From: Alloalcanivorax marinus
GTDB lineage: Bacteria; Pseudomonadota; Gammaproteobacteria; Pseudomonadales; Alcanivoracaceae
Assembly: GCF_016906305.1 (NCBI RefSeq)
Contig: NZ_JADDOL010000010.1
Coordinates: 1 to 64,000, forward strand
Length of the DNA: 64,000 nt
Reading direction: 5' to 3'
Part shown: piece by piece, positions 20,064-30,740 of the stretch
Position numbering within the stretch: the first letter of the stretch is position 1
Layout of the letters: each line of letters opens with the position of its first letter
Made by a program: the position numbers and the translations under genes
The notes under the pieces: generated by a model
The model's input: the letters and a program-made list of their open reading frames with translations, nothing else
What the model was told of the DNA's origin: nothing
Database searches by the model: none

Positions 20064-20092
20064 AATATTGTCAGAAATGCGGCCGTTTTCAA
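20064..20092 (-). promoter_or_regulatory. ilvIH promoter
   Basis: The minus strand has TTGAAA (20087-20092), a 17-bp spacer and AATATT (20064-20069), a good sigma-70 match in an otherwise GC-rich region. It reads toward ilvI. The DUF4124 gene diverges from the same gap. Confidence 0.6.
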
Positions 20093-20184
20093 ACCCCCGC
20101 GGGGCGCTTCGGTTGCACAATAACGGGACCCGGGGGCATGCTTCTCCGGGCATCCGAAGGGGTTTTCGAGGGGACCGATTCACC

Positions 20185-20655
20185 ATGAACACCGTCCGTG
20201 CATTGCTCGCCGCCGTCCTGGTGGTGCTGGCCGCGCCGGCCCTGGGGGCCAAATACTACAAATGGGTGGACGAAAACGGCGTCACCCACTACGACACCCA
20301 ACCGCCGCGGGGCACCTCCGCCGAGGAGGTGCGCACCCACCGCTCAGCCAGCTCCGACCAGCCCGAAGCCCTGGAACGCCTGCGTGAACAGCGCGAAGCG
20401 GCGGCCCGCGCCGACGAGGCGGCCCGGCAACAACAGGCCCGTCAGCAGCGCGCGGCGGAGCAGCCCGACCAGGCCCGCCAGGAAGAGTGCGAGCAGTATC
20501 GCCGCAATCTGGAGACCCTGCAGAACAAGCCGGTGGTGCGGGTCAAGAACCCGGACAGCGGCGAAATGGAAGTGATCGACCAGGAACGCCGCGCGCAAAT
20601 GCTGGAGCGCACCCGCGCCGCGGTGGCGTTCTGCGACGGTCGCCCGGCACCGTAA
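20185..20655 (+). CDS. DUF4124 domain protein, exported
   Basis: The 156-residue protein has a signal peptide (MNTVRALLAAVLVVLAAPALGA) directly followed by the DUF4124 motif YYKWVDENGVTHYDTQPP, so the domain lies outside the inner membrane. Residues about 55-115 are rich in Ala, Arg, Gln and Glu and probably form a coiled coil. Two cysteines, in QEECEQY and AFCDG, could form a disulfide. The function of DUF4124 proteins is not established. It lies 6 bp before the sterol-desaturase-like gene, so the two likely share a transcript. Confidence 0.85.
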   Translation: MNTVRALLAAVLVVLAAPALGAKYYKWVDENGVTHYDTQPPRGTSAEEVRTHRSASSDQPEALERLREQREAAARADEAARQQQARQQRAAEQPDQARQEECEQYRRNLETLQNKPVVRVKNPDSGEMEVIDQERRAQMLERTRAAVAFCDGRPAP

Positions 20656-20661
20656 ACCGCC

Positions 20662-21795
20662 ATGAGCCGATATCTGCGCGAGCGCTTCGAAGACGTGGAT
20701 CTGACCCCCGGCCAGGGTCGGATCAGCGCCACCCTGGCGGTGGCCCTGGGCAGCCTGGCGCTGCTGGCCAGCTTCTGCTTCCTGTTTCCCCAATGGTTCA
20801 CCACCCCGGAATTCCGCGGCTTCTACAACGCCGGCCTGCTGCGCGGGATACTGTTCGCGGGCATCGGGGTGGCCTTCGTGTCCGGCCTGGTCAGCGTCTG
20901 GCGGCATCCGGATACCCGCTACGGCCTGGCGGGCATGGTGCTGGCCTGCATGGCCGCCCTGCTCGGCTCCGGGCGCCTCAATGTGCCGGCGGTGGAGGGG
21001 CGCAGCCTGTACGCCGGGCTCGATTATTTCGTGCTCACCCTGCTGGTGCTGGCGCTGGTGTTCATACCCCTGGAGCGACTGTATCCCAAGGATCGGCGCC
21101 AGCGCGTGCTGCGCCGGGGCTGGATCACCGATATGAAGTATTTCCTGTTCAGCCACGTGGGCGTGCAGCTGATCAGCTTCTTCACCGTGATCCCGATCCA
21201 GGTGTTCCTGCACGACCATGTGCACGCGGGCTTCCAGCAATGGGTGGCGGCGCAGCCGTTATGGCTGCAATTCATCGAAATCCTGGTGGTGGTGGACCTG
21301 GCCAGCTACTGGATACACCGGGCCTTCCATGAAGTGCCCTGGCTGTGGAAGTTCCATGCCGTGCACCATTCCAGCGAGCAACTGGACTGGATGGCGTCGT
21401 CCCGGCTGCACCTGGTGGAGATCATCGCCAACCGTTTCGCCGGCTACCTGCCGATTTTTCTGTTCGGCTTCGCGCCGTCGGCGGTGTACGCCTACCTGGT
21501 GTTCATTTCCTTCCATGCCATTTTCATCCACGCCAATGTGCGTTTCCGCTTCCCCGGGGTGCGCTGGGTGATCGCCACGCCGGAATTCCACCACTGGCAT
21601 CATTCCTCCGAAGACGACGCGGTGGACAAGAATTACGCCGCCTTTCTGCCGGTCTACGACAAGCTGTTCGGCACCCTGTTCATGCCGGACCGGCTGGCCG
21701 CCCGCTACGGCACCCGGGCCAGCACGCAAGTGCCGGAAGGCGTGGTGCGGCAGTTCTCGTTCCCGTTCCGCCGCGACAAAGCGCCCCGGCCCTGA
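20662..21795 (+). CDS. Sterol desaturase/fatty acid hydroxylase superfamily protein
   Basis: Membrane di-iron enzyme, 377 residues, with four or more hydrophobic segments before the catalytic domain and histidine clusters HRAFH, HAVHH and HHWHH that bind the two irons. The superfamily hydroxylates or desaturates lipids; the substrate here is unknown. An N-terminal membrane part of about 140 residues precedes the conserved domain. The last ~40 residues are hydrophilic. It follows the DUF4124 gene by 6 bp and ends at a terminator it shares with clpB. Confidence 0.88.
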   Translation: MSRYLRERFEDVDLTPGQGRISATLAVALGSLALLASFCFLFPQWFTTPEFRGFYNAGLLRGILFAGIGVAFVSGLVSVWRHPDTRYGLAGMVLACMAALLGSGRLNVPAVEGRSLYAGLDYFVLTLLVLALVFIPLERLYPKDRRQRVLRRGWITDMKYFLFSHVGVQLISFFTVIPIQVFLHDHVHAGFQQWVAAQPLWLQFIEILVVVDLASYWIHRAFHEVPWLWKFHAVHHSSEQLDWMASSRLHLVEIIANRFAGYLPIFLFGFAPSAVYAYLVFISFHAIFIHANVRFRFPGVRWVIATPEFHHWHHSSEDDAVDKNYAAFLPVYDKLFGTLFMPDRLAARYGTRASTQVPEGVVRQFSFPFRRDKAPRP

Positions 21796-21821
21796 TCCCC
21801 GCTTGCTGTGCGGGAGCGACC

Positions 21822-21848
21822 AAAAAAAAGGGCCGGATAATCCGGCCC
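21822..21848 (-). terminator. Rho-independent terminator of clpB
   Basis: The stem GGGCCGGA/TCCGGCCC with a TAA loop (21830-21848) is followed on the minus strand by eight U (21822-21829). It ends clpB transcription and may help end the convergent sterol-desaturase-like transcript. Confidence 0.85.
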
Positions 21849-21873
21849 TCTTCGCACCCGGGGGGCGATGGCG

Positions 21874-24480
<2,607 letters not shown>

Positions 24481-24558
24481 TCGACTGCTCCTCTTGCGCG
24501 CCGGGGCGGCCCCGCGATCGGCGACCGGCCCTCGGCCGACTGTTCAAAAACTGATCTT

Positions 24559-24587
24559 AAAATGCGGTCTTACGTGAAGGTTTCAAG
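24559..24587 (-). promoter_or_regulatory. Sigma-32 (heat-shock) promoter of clpB
   Basis: The minus strand has CTTGAAA (24581-24587), 14 bases and CGCATTTT (24559-24566), against a consensus of CTTGAAA and CCCCATnT spaced about 13-15. The -35 is perfect. It lies about 80 bp ahead of clpB. Confidence 0.75.
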
Positions 24588-24625
24588 AGGCAGGACGGCA
24601 GGATATTGATCGGGGTCAAAAACGA

Positions 24626-25375
24626 TCAGGCGGGCGCCAGCCAGATCAGACTGGCGAAGCGGCCGGTCTGACCTTCGGCCCGGTAGGAATAGAAATGGCG
24701 AAGATCCGACGCGGTGCAATGGTCACCGCCGGCCACGTCCTGCACGCCGGCGGCGTTGAGGGCCAGGGTGGCGGCGTGGGTCAGGGAAAAGCGCCAATGA
24801 CCGGGCTGGCTGTCGCGCCGGAAGGCACCGCCGTACTCCGGCCCCAGATTGAGAAACGCCCGGTGCACGTCCTCCCCCACCTGGTAGGCGCGGGCGGATA
24901 TCGCCGGGCCCAGCCAGGCGGCCAGCGGCTCGCCGTCCGGGGCCAGGGTGCGCACCGCCCGGCCCAGTATGCCGGCGTGCAGACCGCGCCAGCCGGCGTG
25001 CACCGCCGCCACCGCGCTGCCGTCGGCGCGCGCCAGCAGCACCGGCAGGCAATCCGCGGTGAGCACCGCGCAGGGCCAGCCGGAGTGCCCGGTCCAGACG
25101 CCGTCGGCCCGGTTGTCCGGGTCGCCGGCGGCGATCAGGCGGTCGCCGTGCACCTGGTTCAGCCAGGCCGGTGGATGGTCCGTGCCCAGCAGCTTGTGCA
25201 CATGGCGGCGGGCCTGCTCCACCCGGGCCGCCTCGTCACCGCAGTTCATGCCCAGATTGAACCCGTGCCAGGGCGGCGGCGAATGGCGGCCCAGCCGGGT
25301 GGTGACCAGAGTGCGTACCCGCGGGTGGGGGCGCCACTCCGGGTGCAGCCACTGGCTGATGTCGGGCAGGGTCAT
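24626..25375 (-). CDS. pgeF: Peptidoglycan editing factor / multicopper-polyphenol oxidoreductase fold (YfiH)
   Basis: The 249-residue protein belongs to the laccase-domain DUF152 family. Metal-binding motifs are present: NQVHGD, ADCLPVLL and AVHAGWRG supply the conserved His, Cys and His. E. coli YfiH removes wrongly incorporated serine from peptidoglycan precursors; other members show purine nucleoside phosphorylase activity, so either role is possible. It overlaps rluD by 4 bp (ATGA) and precedes clpB, a common gene order in pseudomonads. Confidence 0.92.
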   Translation of the reverse strand: MTLPDISQWLHPEWRPHPRVRTLVTTRLGRHSPPPWHGFNLGMNCGDEAARVEQARRHVHKLLGTDHPPAWLNQVHGDRLIAAGDPDNRADGVWTGHSGWPCAVLTADCLPVLLARADGSAVAAVHAGWRGLHAGILGRAVRTLAPDGEPLAAWLGPAISARAYQVGEDVHRAFLNLGPEYGGAFRRDSQPGHWRFSLTHAATLALNAAGVQDVAGGDHCTASDLRHFYSYRAEGQTGRFASLIWLAPA

Positions 25376-26343
25376 GGGGTCTCCCGATCCGCCTCCAGGG
25401 CCTGGATCAGTGCTTGGAAATCCGCCGGCAGGGGCGCCTCGAACTCCAGGTATTCGCCGCTGGCCGGGTGCACCAGCCCCAGTTTGCGGGCGTGCAGGGC
25501 CTGGCGGGGGAAGCGGCGCAGGGCCTCGCGCAATTGTTCGCTGGCGCCGGCGGGCAGCTTGAGACGCCCACCGTACAACGGATCGCCCACCAGCGGATAG
25601 CGGCGATGGGCCAGGTGCACGCGGATCTGGTGGGTGCGGCCGGTTTCCAGACGCACCTGAACCCGGGTGTGCGCCCGGTAGCGGTCCAGCACCCGGTAGT
25701 GCGTAACCGCGTTCTTGCCACCGTGCTCCAGCACCGCCTGCCGTTTCCGGTCCACCGGATGGCGGCCCATGGGGGCATCGACAGTGCCGCCGCCGGTCAT
25801 CACCCCCACCGCCACCGCCTCGTACTCCCGGTACAGGCTCTTGTCCTGGAGCTGGGCCACCAGGCCGGTGTGCGCCTCCACCGAGCGTGCCACCACCATC
25901 AGGCCGGTGGTGTCCCGGTCCAGCCGGTGCACGATGCCCGCCCGGGGCAGGCTGGAAAGACGCTCGTCCAGATGCAGCAGGCCGTTGAGCAGGGTGCCGT
26001 CGGCGTGGCCGGCGGCCGGGTGCACCACCAGACCCGACGGCTTGTTGATGACGATCAGGTCCTCATCCTGGTAGACCACCGGCAGTTCGATGGCCTGGGG
26101 GCGGTCCTCGATCTCCGGCGCCAGCTCCACCGCCAGGGTCAGCGCCTCGCCGCCGAGCAGCTTGTCCTTGGGTTTGGCCGGGCGCCCGTTCACGGTAAGC
26201 GCGCCGTCCTTGATCCAGCCCTGCAGGCGCGATCGGGAGAAGCCGTCGAACAGTTCCGCGGCGGCCTGATCCAGCCTCGACCCGGCGTACTGCTCGCCCA
26301 CCTGCTCGGTGCGCTGAATTTTCTCGCCGCCAAGATGTCCCAT
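25372..26343 (-). CDS. rluD: 23S rRNA pseudouridine synthase D
   Basis: Makes pseudouridines 1911, 1915 and 1917 in helix 69 of 23S rRNA (family knowledge). The 323-residue protein has an N-terminal S4 RNA-binding domain (GSRLDQAAAELFDGFSRSR, about 20-85) and the RluA catalytic domain with the nucleophilic Asp in HRLDRDTTGLM. The ATG at 26343 (MGHLGGEK) was chosen because further upstream the frame runs through the divergent bamD gene. rluD-pgeF-clpB run in one direction and are probably co-transcribed. Confidence 0.94.
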   Translation of the reverse strand: MGHLGGEKIQRTEQVGEQYAGSRLDQAAAELFDGFSRSRLQGWIKDGALTVNGRPAKPKDKLLGGEALTLAVELAPEIEDRPQAIELPVVYQDEDLIVINKPSGLVVHPAAGHADGTLLNGLLHLDERLSSLPRAGIVHRLDRDTTGLMVVARSVEAHTGLVAQLQDKSLYREYEAVAVGVMTGGGTVDAPMGRHPVDRKRQAVLEHGGKNAVTHYRVLDRYRAHTRVQVRLETGRTHQIRVHLAHRRYPLVGDPLYGGRLKLPAGASEQLREALRRFPRQALHARKLGLVHPASGEYLEFEAPLPADFQALIQALEADRETP

Positions 26344-26400
26344 AGTCCGACCTGTGATTACAATAGGCGCACCATTGTACCCCGTCGTACCGAGGAAAAA

Positions 26401-27219
26401 ATGCCGAGACTGATATGGCCGCTGCTGGCCGCCCTGTTGTTGGGCGCCTGCGCCAGCAAGCCGGAGGAAAGCCCGGAACGCACCGAGGCCGCCCAGTATC
26501 GCGAGGCGCAGAGCGCCATGGACGCCAACAACTACCTGACCGCCATCGACCGGCTCAAGGAACTGGAGGCCCGCTTTCCCTATGGTCGCTACGCCGAGCA
26601 GGCGCAGCTGGACCTGATCTACGCCCACTTCCGGTCCCAGGAATACCCGGAAACGGTGGTCGCCGCCCAGCGCTTCATGCGCAGCTACCCGGCCCATCCG
26701 AGCCTGGACTACGCGCTGTACATGCGCGGGCTGGCCAATTTCTACATGGAGCGCAGCTTCTTCGACTCCTTCATGACCACGGACAAATCCGCCCGCGACC
26801 TGACCAGCGCCACCGATGCCTTCGAGGACTTCGAGCGGCTGGTGACGCGCTTCCCGGACAGCGATTACGCCCCGGACGCGCGCACCCGCATGGTCTTCAT
26901 CCGCAATGAAATGGCCCGCCACGAGCTGCACGTGGCCCGCTACTATGCCCGCCGTGGCGCCTACATCGCCGCCATCAACCGGGCCCAGTACGTGGTGCAG
27001 CATTATCAGCGCACGCCGCTGGTGCCGGAGGCGCTGGCGGTGATGACCGCCGGTTACGAACGTCTGGATCAGCCCGAGCTGGCCGCCAAGAGTCGGCGGG
27101 TGCTGCAGGAAAACTACCCGGACAGCGAGTATCTGGACGACGACGGCCAGGTGGATCTGGCCTGGTGGCCCCGCGAGGGCAAGGGCCTGATGAGCCTGCT
27201 GACCTTCGACCTGCTCTGA
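26401..27219 (+). CDS. bamD: Outer membrane protein assembly factor BamD (lipoprotein)
   Basis: Essential lipoprotein of the BAM complex that inserts outer-membrane barrels. The 272-residue precursor has a short signal with lipobox LLGAC (lipidated Cys at about 17) and then TPR-like helical repeats (for example YLTAIDRLKELEARFPYGRY). GAGG upstream of the ATG at 26401 serves as ribosome-binding site. It is divergent from rluD, and its TGA abuts the nadE stop with no base between. TACAAT at 26359-26364 may be the -10. Confidence 0.95.
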   Translation: MPRLIWPLLAALLLGACASKPEESPERTEAAQYREAQSAMDANNYLTAIDRLKELEARFPYGRYAEQAQLDLIYAHFRSQEYPETVVAAQRFMRSYPAHPSLDYALYMRGLANFYMERSFFDSFMTTDKSARDLTSATDAFEDFERLVTRFPDSDYAPDARTRMVFIRNEMARHELHVARYYARRGAYIAAINRAQYVVQHYQRTPLVPEALAVMTAGYERLDQPELAAKSRRVLQENYPDSEYLDDDGQVDLAWWPREGKGLMSLLTFDLL

Positions 27220-28845
27220 TCAGTCCCCGGGCCGCCAGCCGTTGGTGATCGGGTAACGCCGGTCCTTGCCAAAGGCGCGGCGGCTCACCCGGGGGCCCAC
27301 CGCCGCCTGGCGGCGCTTGTACTCGTTGCGGTCGGTGAGCTTGACCACCCGGTACACGGTCTCCCGGTCGAAGCCATCGCGAATCACCGCTTCGGCGCTC
27401 ATGTCCTGCTCCACATAGCGCTCCAGGATGGCGTCCAGCTCGTCGTAGCCGGGCAGTGAATCCGCGTCCACCTGATCCGGGGCCAGCTCCGCCGACGGCG
27501 GCCGGGTAATCACTCGCTCCGGAATGATCTCGCTGCCGGCCTTCTGATTGCGCCAACGGGCGATGCGGTACACCGAGGTCTTGAACACGTCCTTGAGCAC
27601 CGAGAAGCCGCCGGCCATGTCGCCGTACAGGGTGGCGTAGCCCACCGCCATCTCGCTCTTGTTGCCGGTGGTGAGCACCACCGAGCCACCCTTGTTGGAC
27701 AACGCCATCAGCAGCACGCCGCGGCAGCGGGCCTGCAGGTTTTCCTCGGTGGTATCGGTGGCCAGCCCGGCGAACGGTTCCTCGAGAATCTCCATGAACC
27801 CGTTGAAGGCGGATTCGATGGGCAATACCCGGTAGTGCACCCGCAGGGCACGGGCCTGCTGTTCGGCGTCTTCCATGCTCATCTGCGCGGTATAGCGGAA
27901 CGGCATCATCACCGCTTCCACCCGTTCCGGACCCAGCGCGTCCACCGCCACCGCCAGGGTCAGCGCCGAATCGATGCCGCCTGACAGGCCCAGCAGCGCG
28001 CCCTTGAAACCGTTTTTGTTCACGTAGTCGCGGGTCGCCAGCACCAGGGCCCGGTACAGGCTTTCGTCCGCTTCCGGCAACGGCAGCATTTCGCCGCGCA
28101 GCTTCAGGCCGCCGCTTTCGTGGGCCAGGTCCACCGGCACCAGCGCCTCCTCGAAGCTGGCGCCCTGCACCTGCAGCCGGCCGTCGCCGTCGACCACGAA
28201 GGACGACCCGTCGAACACCAGTTCGTCCTGGCCGCCGATCAGATTGCAGTACAGCACCGGCAGGCCGGTTTCCCGGGCGCGCGCCTGCACCTGCTCGATG
28301 CGTTCGTCCTGCTTGCCGGCCCGGAACGGCGAGGCGTTCAGGTTGAGCACGCAGGTGGCGCCGGCCTCGGCGGCCCGCGCTGCCGGCTGCGGGAACCAGA
28401 TGTCCTCGCAGATGGTGAGCGCCAGCCGCTCGCCGCCCAGCTCGAACACGCAGGGCTGGTCGCCGGCCTGGAAATAGCGCTTCTCGTCGAACACCCGGTA
28501 ATTGGGCAGGCATTGCTTGAAGTACTCGTGACGGGGCCGGCTGTCGCCGGGGAACAGCACGCCGGCGGCATTGCGGCGCACGCCGTTGCGCACCGCCGGA
28601 TAGCCGATCACCACCGGCACCTCGATCTCCGCGCCGATGGCGGCCAACGCCTCGTCGATGCGGGTATTGAGGCTGGGGCGCAGCAGCAGATCTTCCGGGG
28701 GATACCCGGTCAGCATCAACTCGGGGAACACCACCAGCTCCGCGCCCAGCAGATTGCGTGCTTCCCGGGTGGCGCTCACCACCGCCCGCGCGTTGCCTTC
28801 GATGTCGCCGACCAGCGGGTTCCGCTGGGCCATTACGAGTCGCAT
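27220..28845 (-). CDS. nadE: Glutamine-dependent NAD+ synthetase
   Basis: Last step of NAD synthesis, using glutamine-derived ammonia. The 541-residue enzyme joins an N-terminal nitrilase-type glutaminase domain (about 1-260; Glu in FPELMLTGYPPEDL, Lys in FKQCLPNY, Cys in LYCNLIGGQD) to a C-terminal synthetase with P-loop LSGGIDSAL. The ATG at 28845 has AGGCGG four bases upstream. It is monocistronic and converges on bamD, with no room for a terminator between the two stops. Confidence 0.95.
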   Translation of the reverse strand: MRLVMAQRNPLVGDIEGNARAVVSATREARNLLGAELVVFPELMLTGYPPEDLLLRPSLNTRIDEALAAIGAEIEVPVVIGYPAVRNGVRRNAAGVLFPGDSRPRHEYFKQCLPNYRVFDEKRYFQAGDQPCVFELGGERLALTICEDIWFPQPAARAAEAGATCVLNLNASPFRAGKQDERIEQVQARARETGLPVLYCNLIGGQDELVFDGSSFVVDGDGRLQVQGASFEEALVPVDLAHESGGLKLRGEMLPLPEADESLYRALVLATRDYVNKNGFKGALLGLSGGIDSALTLAVAVDALGPERVEAVMMPFRYTAQMSMEDAEQQARALRVHYRVLPIESAFNGFMEILEEPFAGLATDTTEENLQARCRGVLLMALSNKGGSVVLTTGNKSEMAVGYATLYGDMAGGFSVLKDVFKTSVYRIARWRNQKAGSEIIPERVITRPPSAELAPDQVDADSLPGYDELDAILERYVEQDMSAEAVIRDGFDRETVYRVVKLTDRNEYKRRQAAVGPRVSRRAFGKDRRYPITNGWRPGD

Positions 28846-28937
28846 AGTACCGCCTTTTCTCCGTGGAGCGGTGATTGTACTCTGTAGCCGCCCGCCCTTC
28901 ACAGATGAGAGCCGGTCGGGTATCAGGGGAGATCCAT

Positions 28938-29201
28938 ATGGGGTTGATTCGGCTGCTGATTCTGGCGGCGGTGGTGTATATCGGCTGGCTGCTGGTCAAG
29001 CGCCTGCTGCGCGCGTCCGGCGGTGGCGGTCCGGGCGGCAACGGACGGCGCCGCGCCGACGCGCCGCCACGCAGCGAGCGCATGGTCAAATGCCGGCAAT
29101 GCGGCGTGCACGTGCCGGAAGGCGAGGCCTTTTCGCATCGGCATTTGACGTTCTGCAGCCAGGAGCACCAGCGGCTGTATCTGGAACGGCATGAACGCTA
29201 A
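28938..29201 (+). CDS. PP0621-family small membrane-anchored protein
   Basis: The 87-residue protein has one N-terminal membrane helix (LIRLLILAAVVYIGWLLVKRLL), a glycine/arginine-rich linker and a C-terminal Cys/His motif (CRQCGVHVPEG, then FCSQEH) that looks like a small zinc-binding knuckle. The ATG at 28938 has AGGGGAG upstream. It overlaps pilS by 11 bp, so its expression is tied to the pilus regulators. Proteins of this type precede pilS in several gammaproteobacteria; the role is unknown. Confidence 0.85.
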   Translation: MGLIRLLILAAVVYIGWLLVKRLLRASGGGGPGGNGRRRADAPPRSERMVKCRQCGVHVPEGEAFSHRHLTFCSQEHQRLYLERHER

Positions 29202-30738
29202 CTGGACGCCCGCGCGCATCTACAATCTCTACCGCATCGTCATCGCCGTGGTGCTGCTGGCGTCGTTCTATCTGAGCGACCGGATGATCGGGCAGCACCT
29301 GCCGTGGCTGTTCGAAACCACCGTCACCGCTTATCTGATTCTGACCCTGGCGTCTTCCGCCGCCGATTACGCCCACACCCTGCGCAAGCCCGCCTGGACC
29401 CAACCGCTGGCCCTGGTCATCGATGTGCTGGTGCTGGGTTTGGTGGTGCATTCCAATGGCGGCCTGGAGGGCGGCCTGGCGGTATTGCTGCTGGTCAACG
29501 TGGCCGCCGGCAACATTCTGCTGCGTGGCCGCCTGGGCTTTCTGATCGCCGCGCTGGCCACCCTCACCGCCATGTTCGAGCAGTTCTATTTCGCCACCCA
29601 GACCGGTGACCGGGACCCCTTCCAACTGACCGAGGCAGGCCTGCTGGGTATTGCCTTCTTCATGGTGTCACTGATCATCCAGCAGATCGCCAGCCGCCTG
29701 GAGCGCAGTGAAGTAATCGCCGCCCGGCAACGGGTGGCGATCCAGCGTCTGGAAGCCTTGAATCAGCAGATCGTGGCGCGCATGCGCACCGGGGTGATGG
29801 TGTTCGACGACGACCACCGGGTGCTGCAATCGAATCCCTCGGCGGACGGCTACTTCGCCCGGGCCATGGCTGGCCAGCACCTGCCCAAGGCTCTGGTGGA
29901 GCACCACCAGCGCTGGCGGGGCGCGCCCCATCTGGTACCGGCGCCCCTGCGCCTGTCCCGGCAGTCGCCGGAGGTGAACGCCCGCTTCGCCGATCTGGAT
30001 ACCGGCCACGAGGCCCTGACCCTGGTGTTCCTGGAGGACACCGCGCGCATCGCCCAGGAAGCCCAGCAGTTGAATCTGGCGTCCCTGGGGCGCCTGTCCG
30101 CCACCCTGGCCCATGAAATCCGTAACCCCCTGAGCGCCATCAGCCAGGCCGCCGAACTGCTCGACGAGGACGGCGCCAGCGCCGAGGACGCCCGCCTGCT
30201 GACCATCATCCGCAACCATGTGCAGAGGGTGAACGGCATTATCAGCGACGTGCTGGACCTGTCCCGGCGCCCCCGGGGGCAAGCCGCCCGCTTCCCCGTG
30301 GCCACCGCCCTGGCGGAACTCGCCGCCGGCTGGCACCAGCGCGGCATCGCCGGCGACCGGCTGCGGGTCGAGCACGGCGACGACACCCTGGAGATCCGCT
30401 TCGACCGCAGCCAGTTCCTGCAGGTGGTGGACAACCTGATCGGCAACGCCTTCGCCCACGGCGGCGAAACCTGCCAGGTCATCGTCACCTACGGCCAGCA
30501 CCCGCGAACCGGCCTGCCCTGGGTGGCGGTGCGCGATGACGGGCCGGGGGTGTCGGAGGCCGCCGCCGCTCATCTGTTCGAACCCTTCTACACCACCAGC
30601 GACCGGGGCAACGGGCTGGGGCTGTATGTCTGCCGCCAGCTGTGCGAGGCCAACCAGGCCACCCTGGACCATGAGCCCGCCCGCCCGGGGGCGCGCTTTG
30701 TGATAACCTGTGCCCACCCGGATCGGCAGTTTCAATAA
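29191..30738 (+). CDS. pilS: PilS, sensor histidine kinase of type IV pilus genes
   Basis: Inner-membrane sensor that phosphorylates PilR to control pilin expression. The 515-residue protein has six hydrophobic segments in the first ~180 residues, a PAS-like region (about 195-290), the phospho-acceptor His308 in ATLAHEIRNPLSAI and an HATPase domain with NLIGNAFAHGG and GNGLGLYVCRQL. It overlaps the PP0621-type gene at its start and ends 2 bp before pilR. In Pseudomonas aeruginosa PilS senses the major pilin in the membrane. Confidence 0.94.
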   Translation: MNANWTPARIYNLYRIVIAVVLLASFYLSDRMIGQHLPWLFETTVTAYLILTLASSAADYAHTLRKPAWTQPLALVIDVLVLGLVVHSNGGLEGGLAVLLLVNVAAGNILLRGRLGFLIAALATLTAMFEQFYFATQTGDRDPFQLTEAGLLGIAFFMVSLIIQQIASRLERSEVIAARQRVAIQRLEALNQQIVARMRTGVMVFDDDHRVLQSNPSADGYFARAMAGQHLPKALVEHHQRWRGAPHLVPAPLRLSRQSPEVNARFADLDTGHEALTLVFLEDTARIAQEAQQLNLASLGRLSATLAHEIRNPLSAISQAAELLDEDGASAEDARLLTIIRNHVQRVNGIISDVLDLSRRPRGQAARFPVATALAELAAGWHQRGIAGDRLRVEHGDDTLEIRFDRSQFLQVVDNLIGNAFAHGGETCQVIVTYGQHPRTGLPWVAVRDDGPGVSEAAAAHLFEPFYTTSDRGNGLGLYVCRQLCEANQATLDHEPARPGARFVITCAHPDRQFQ

Positions 30739-30740
30739 CG

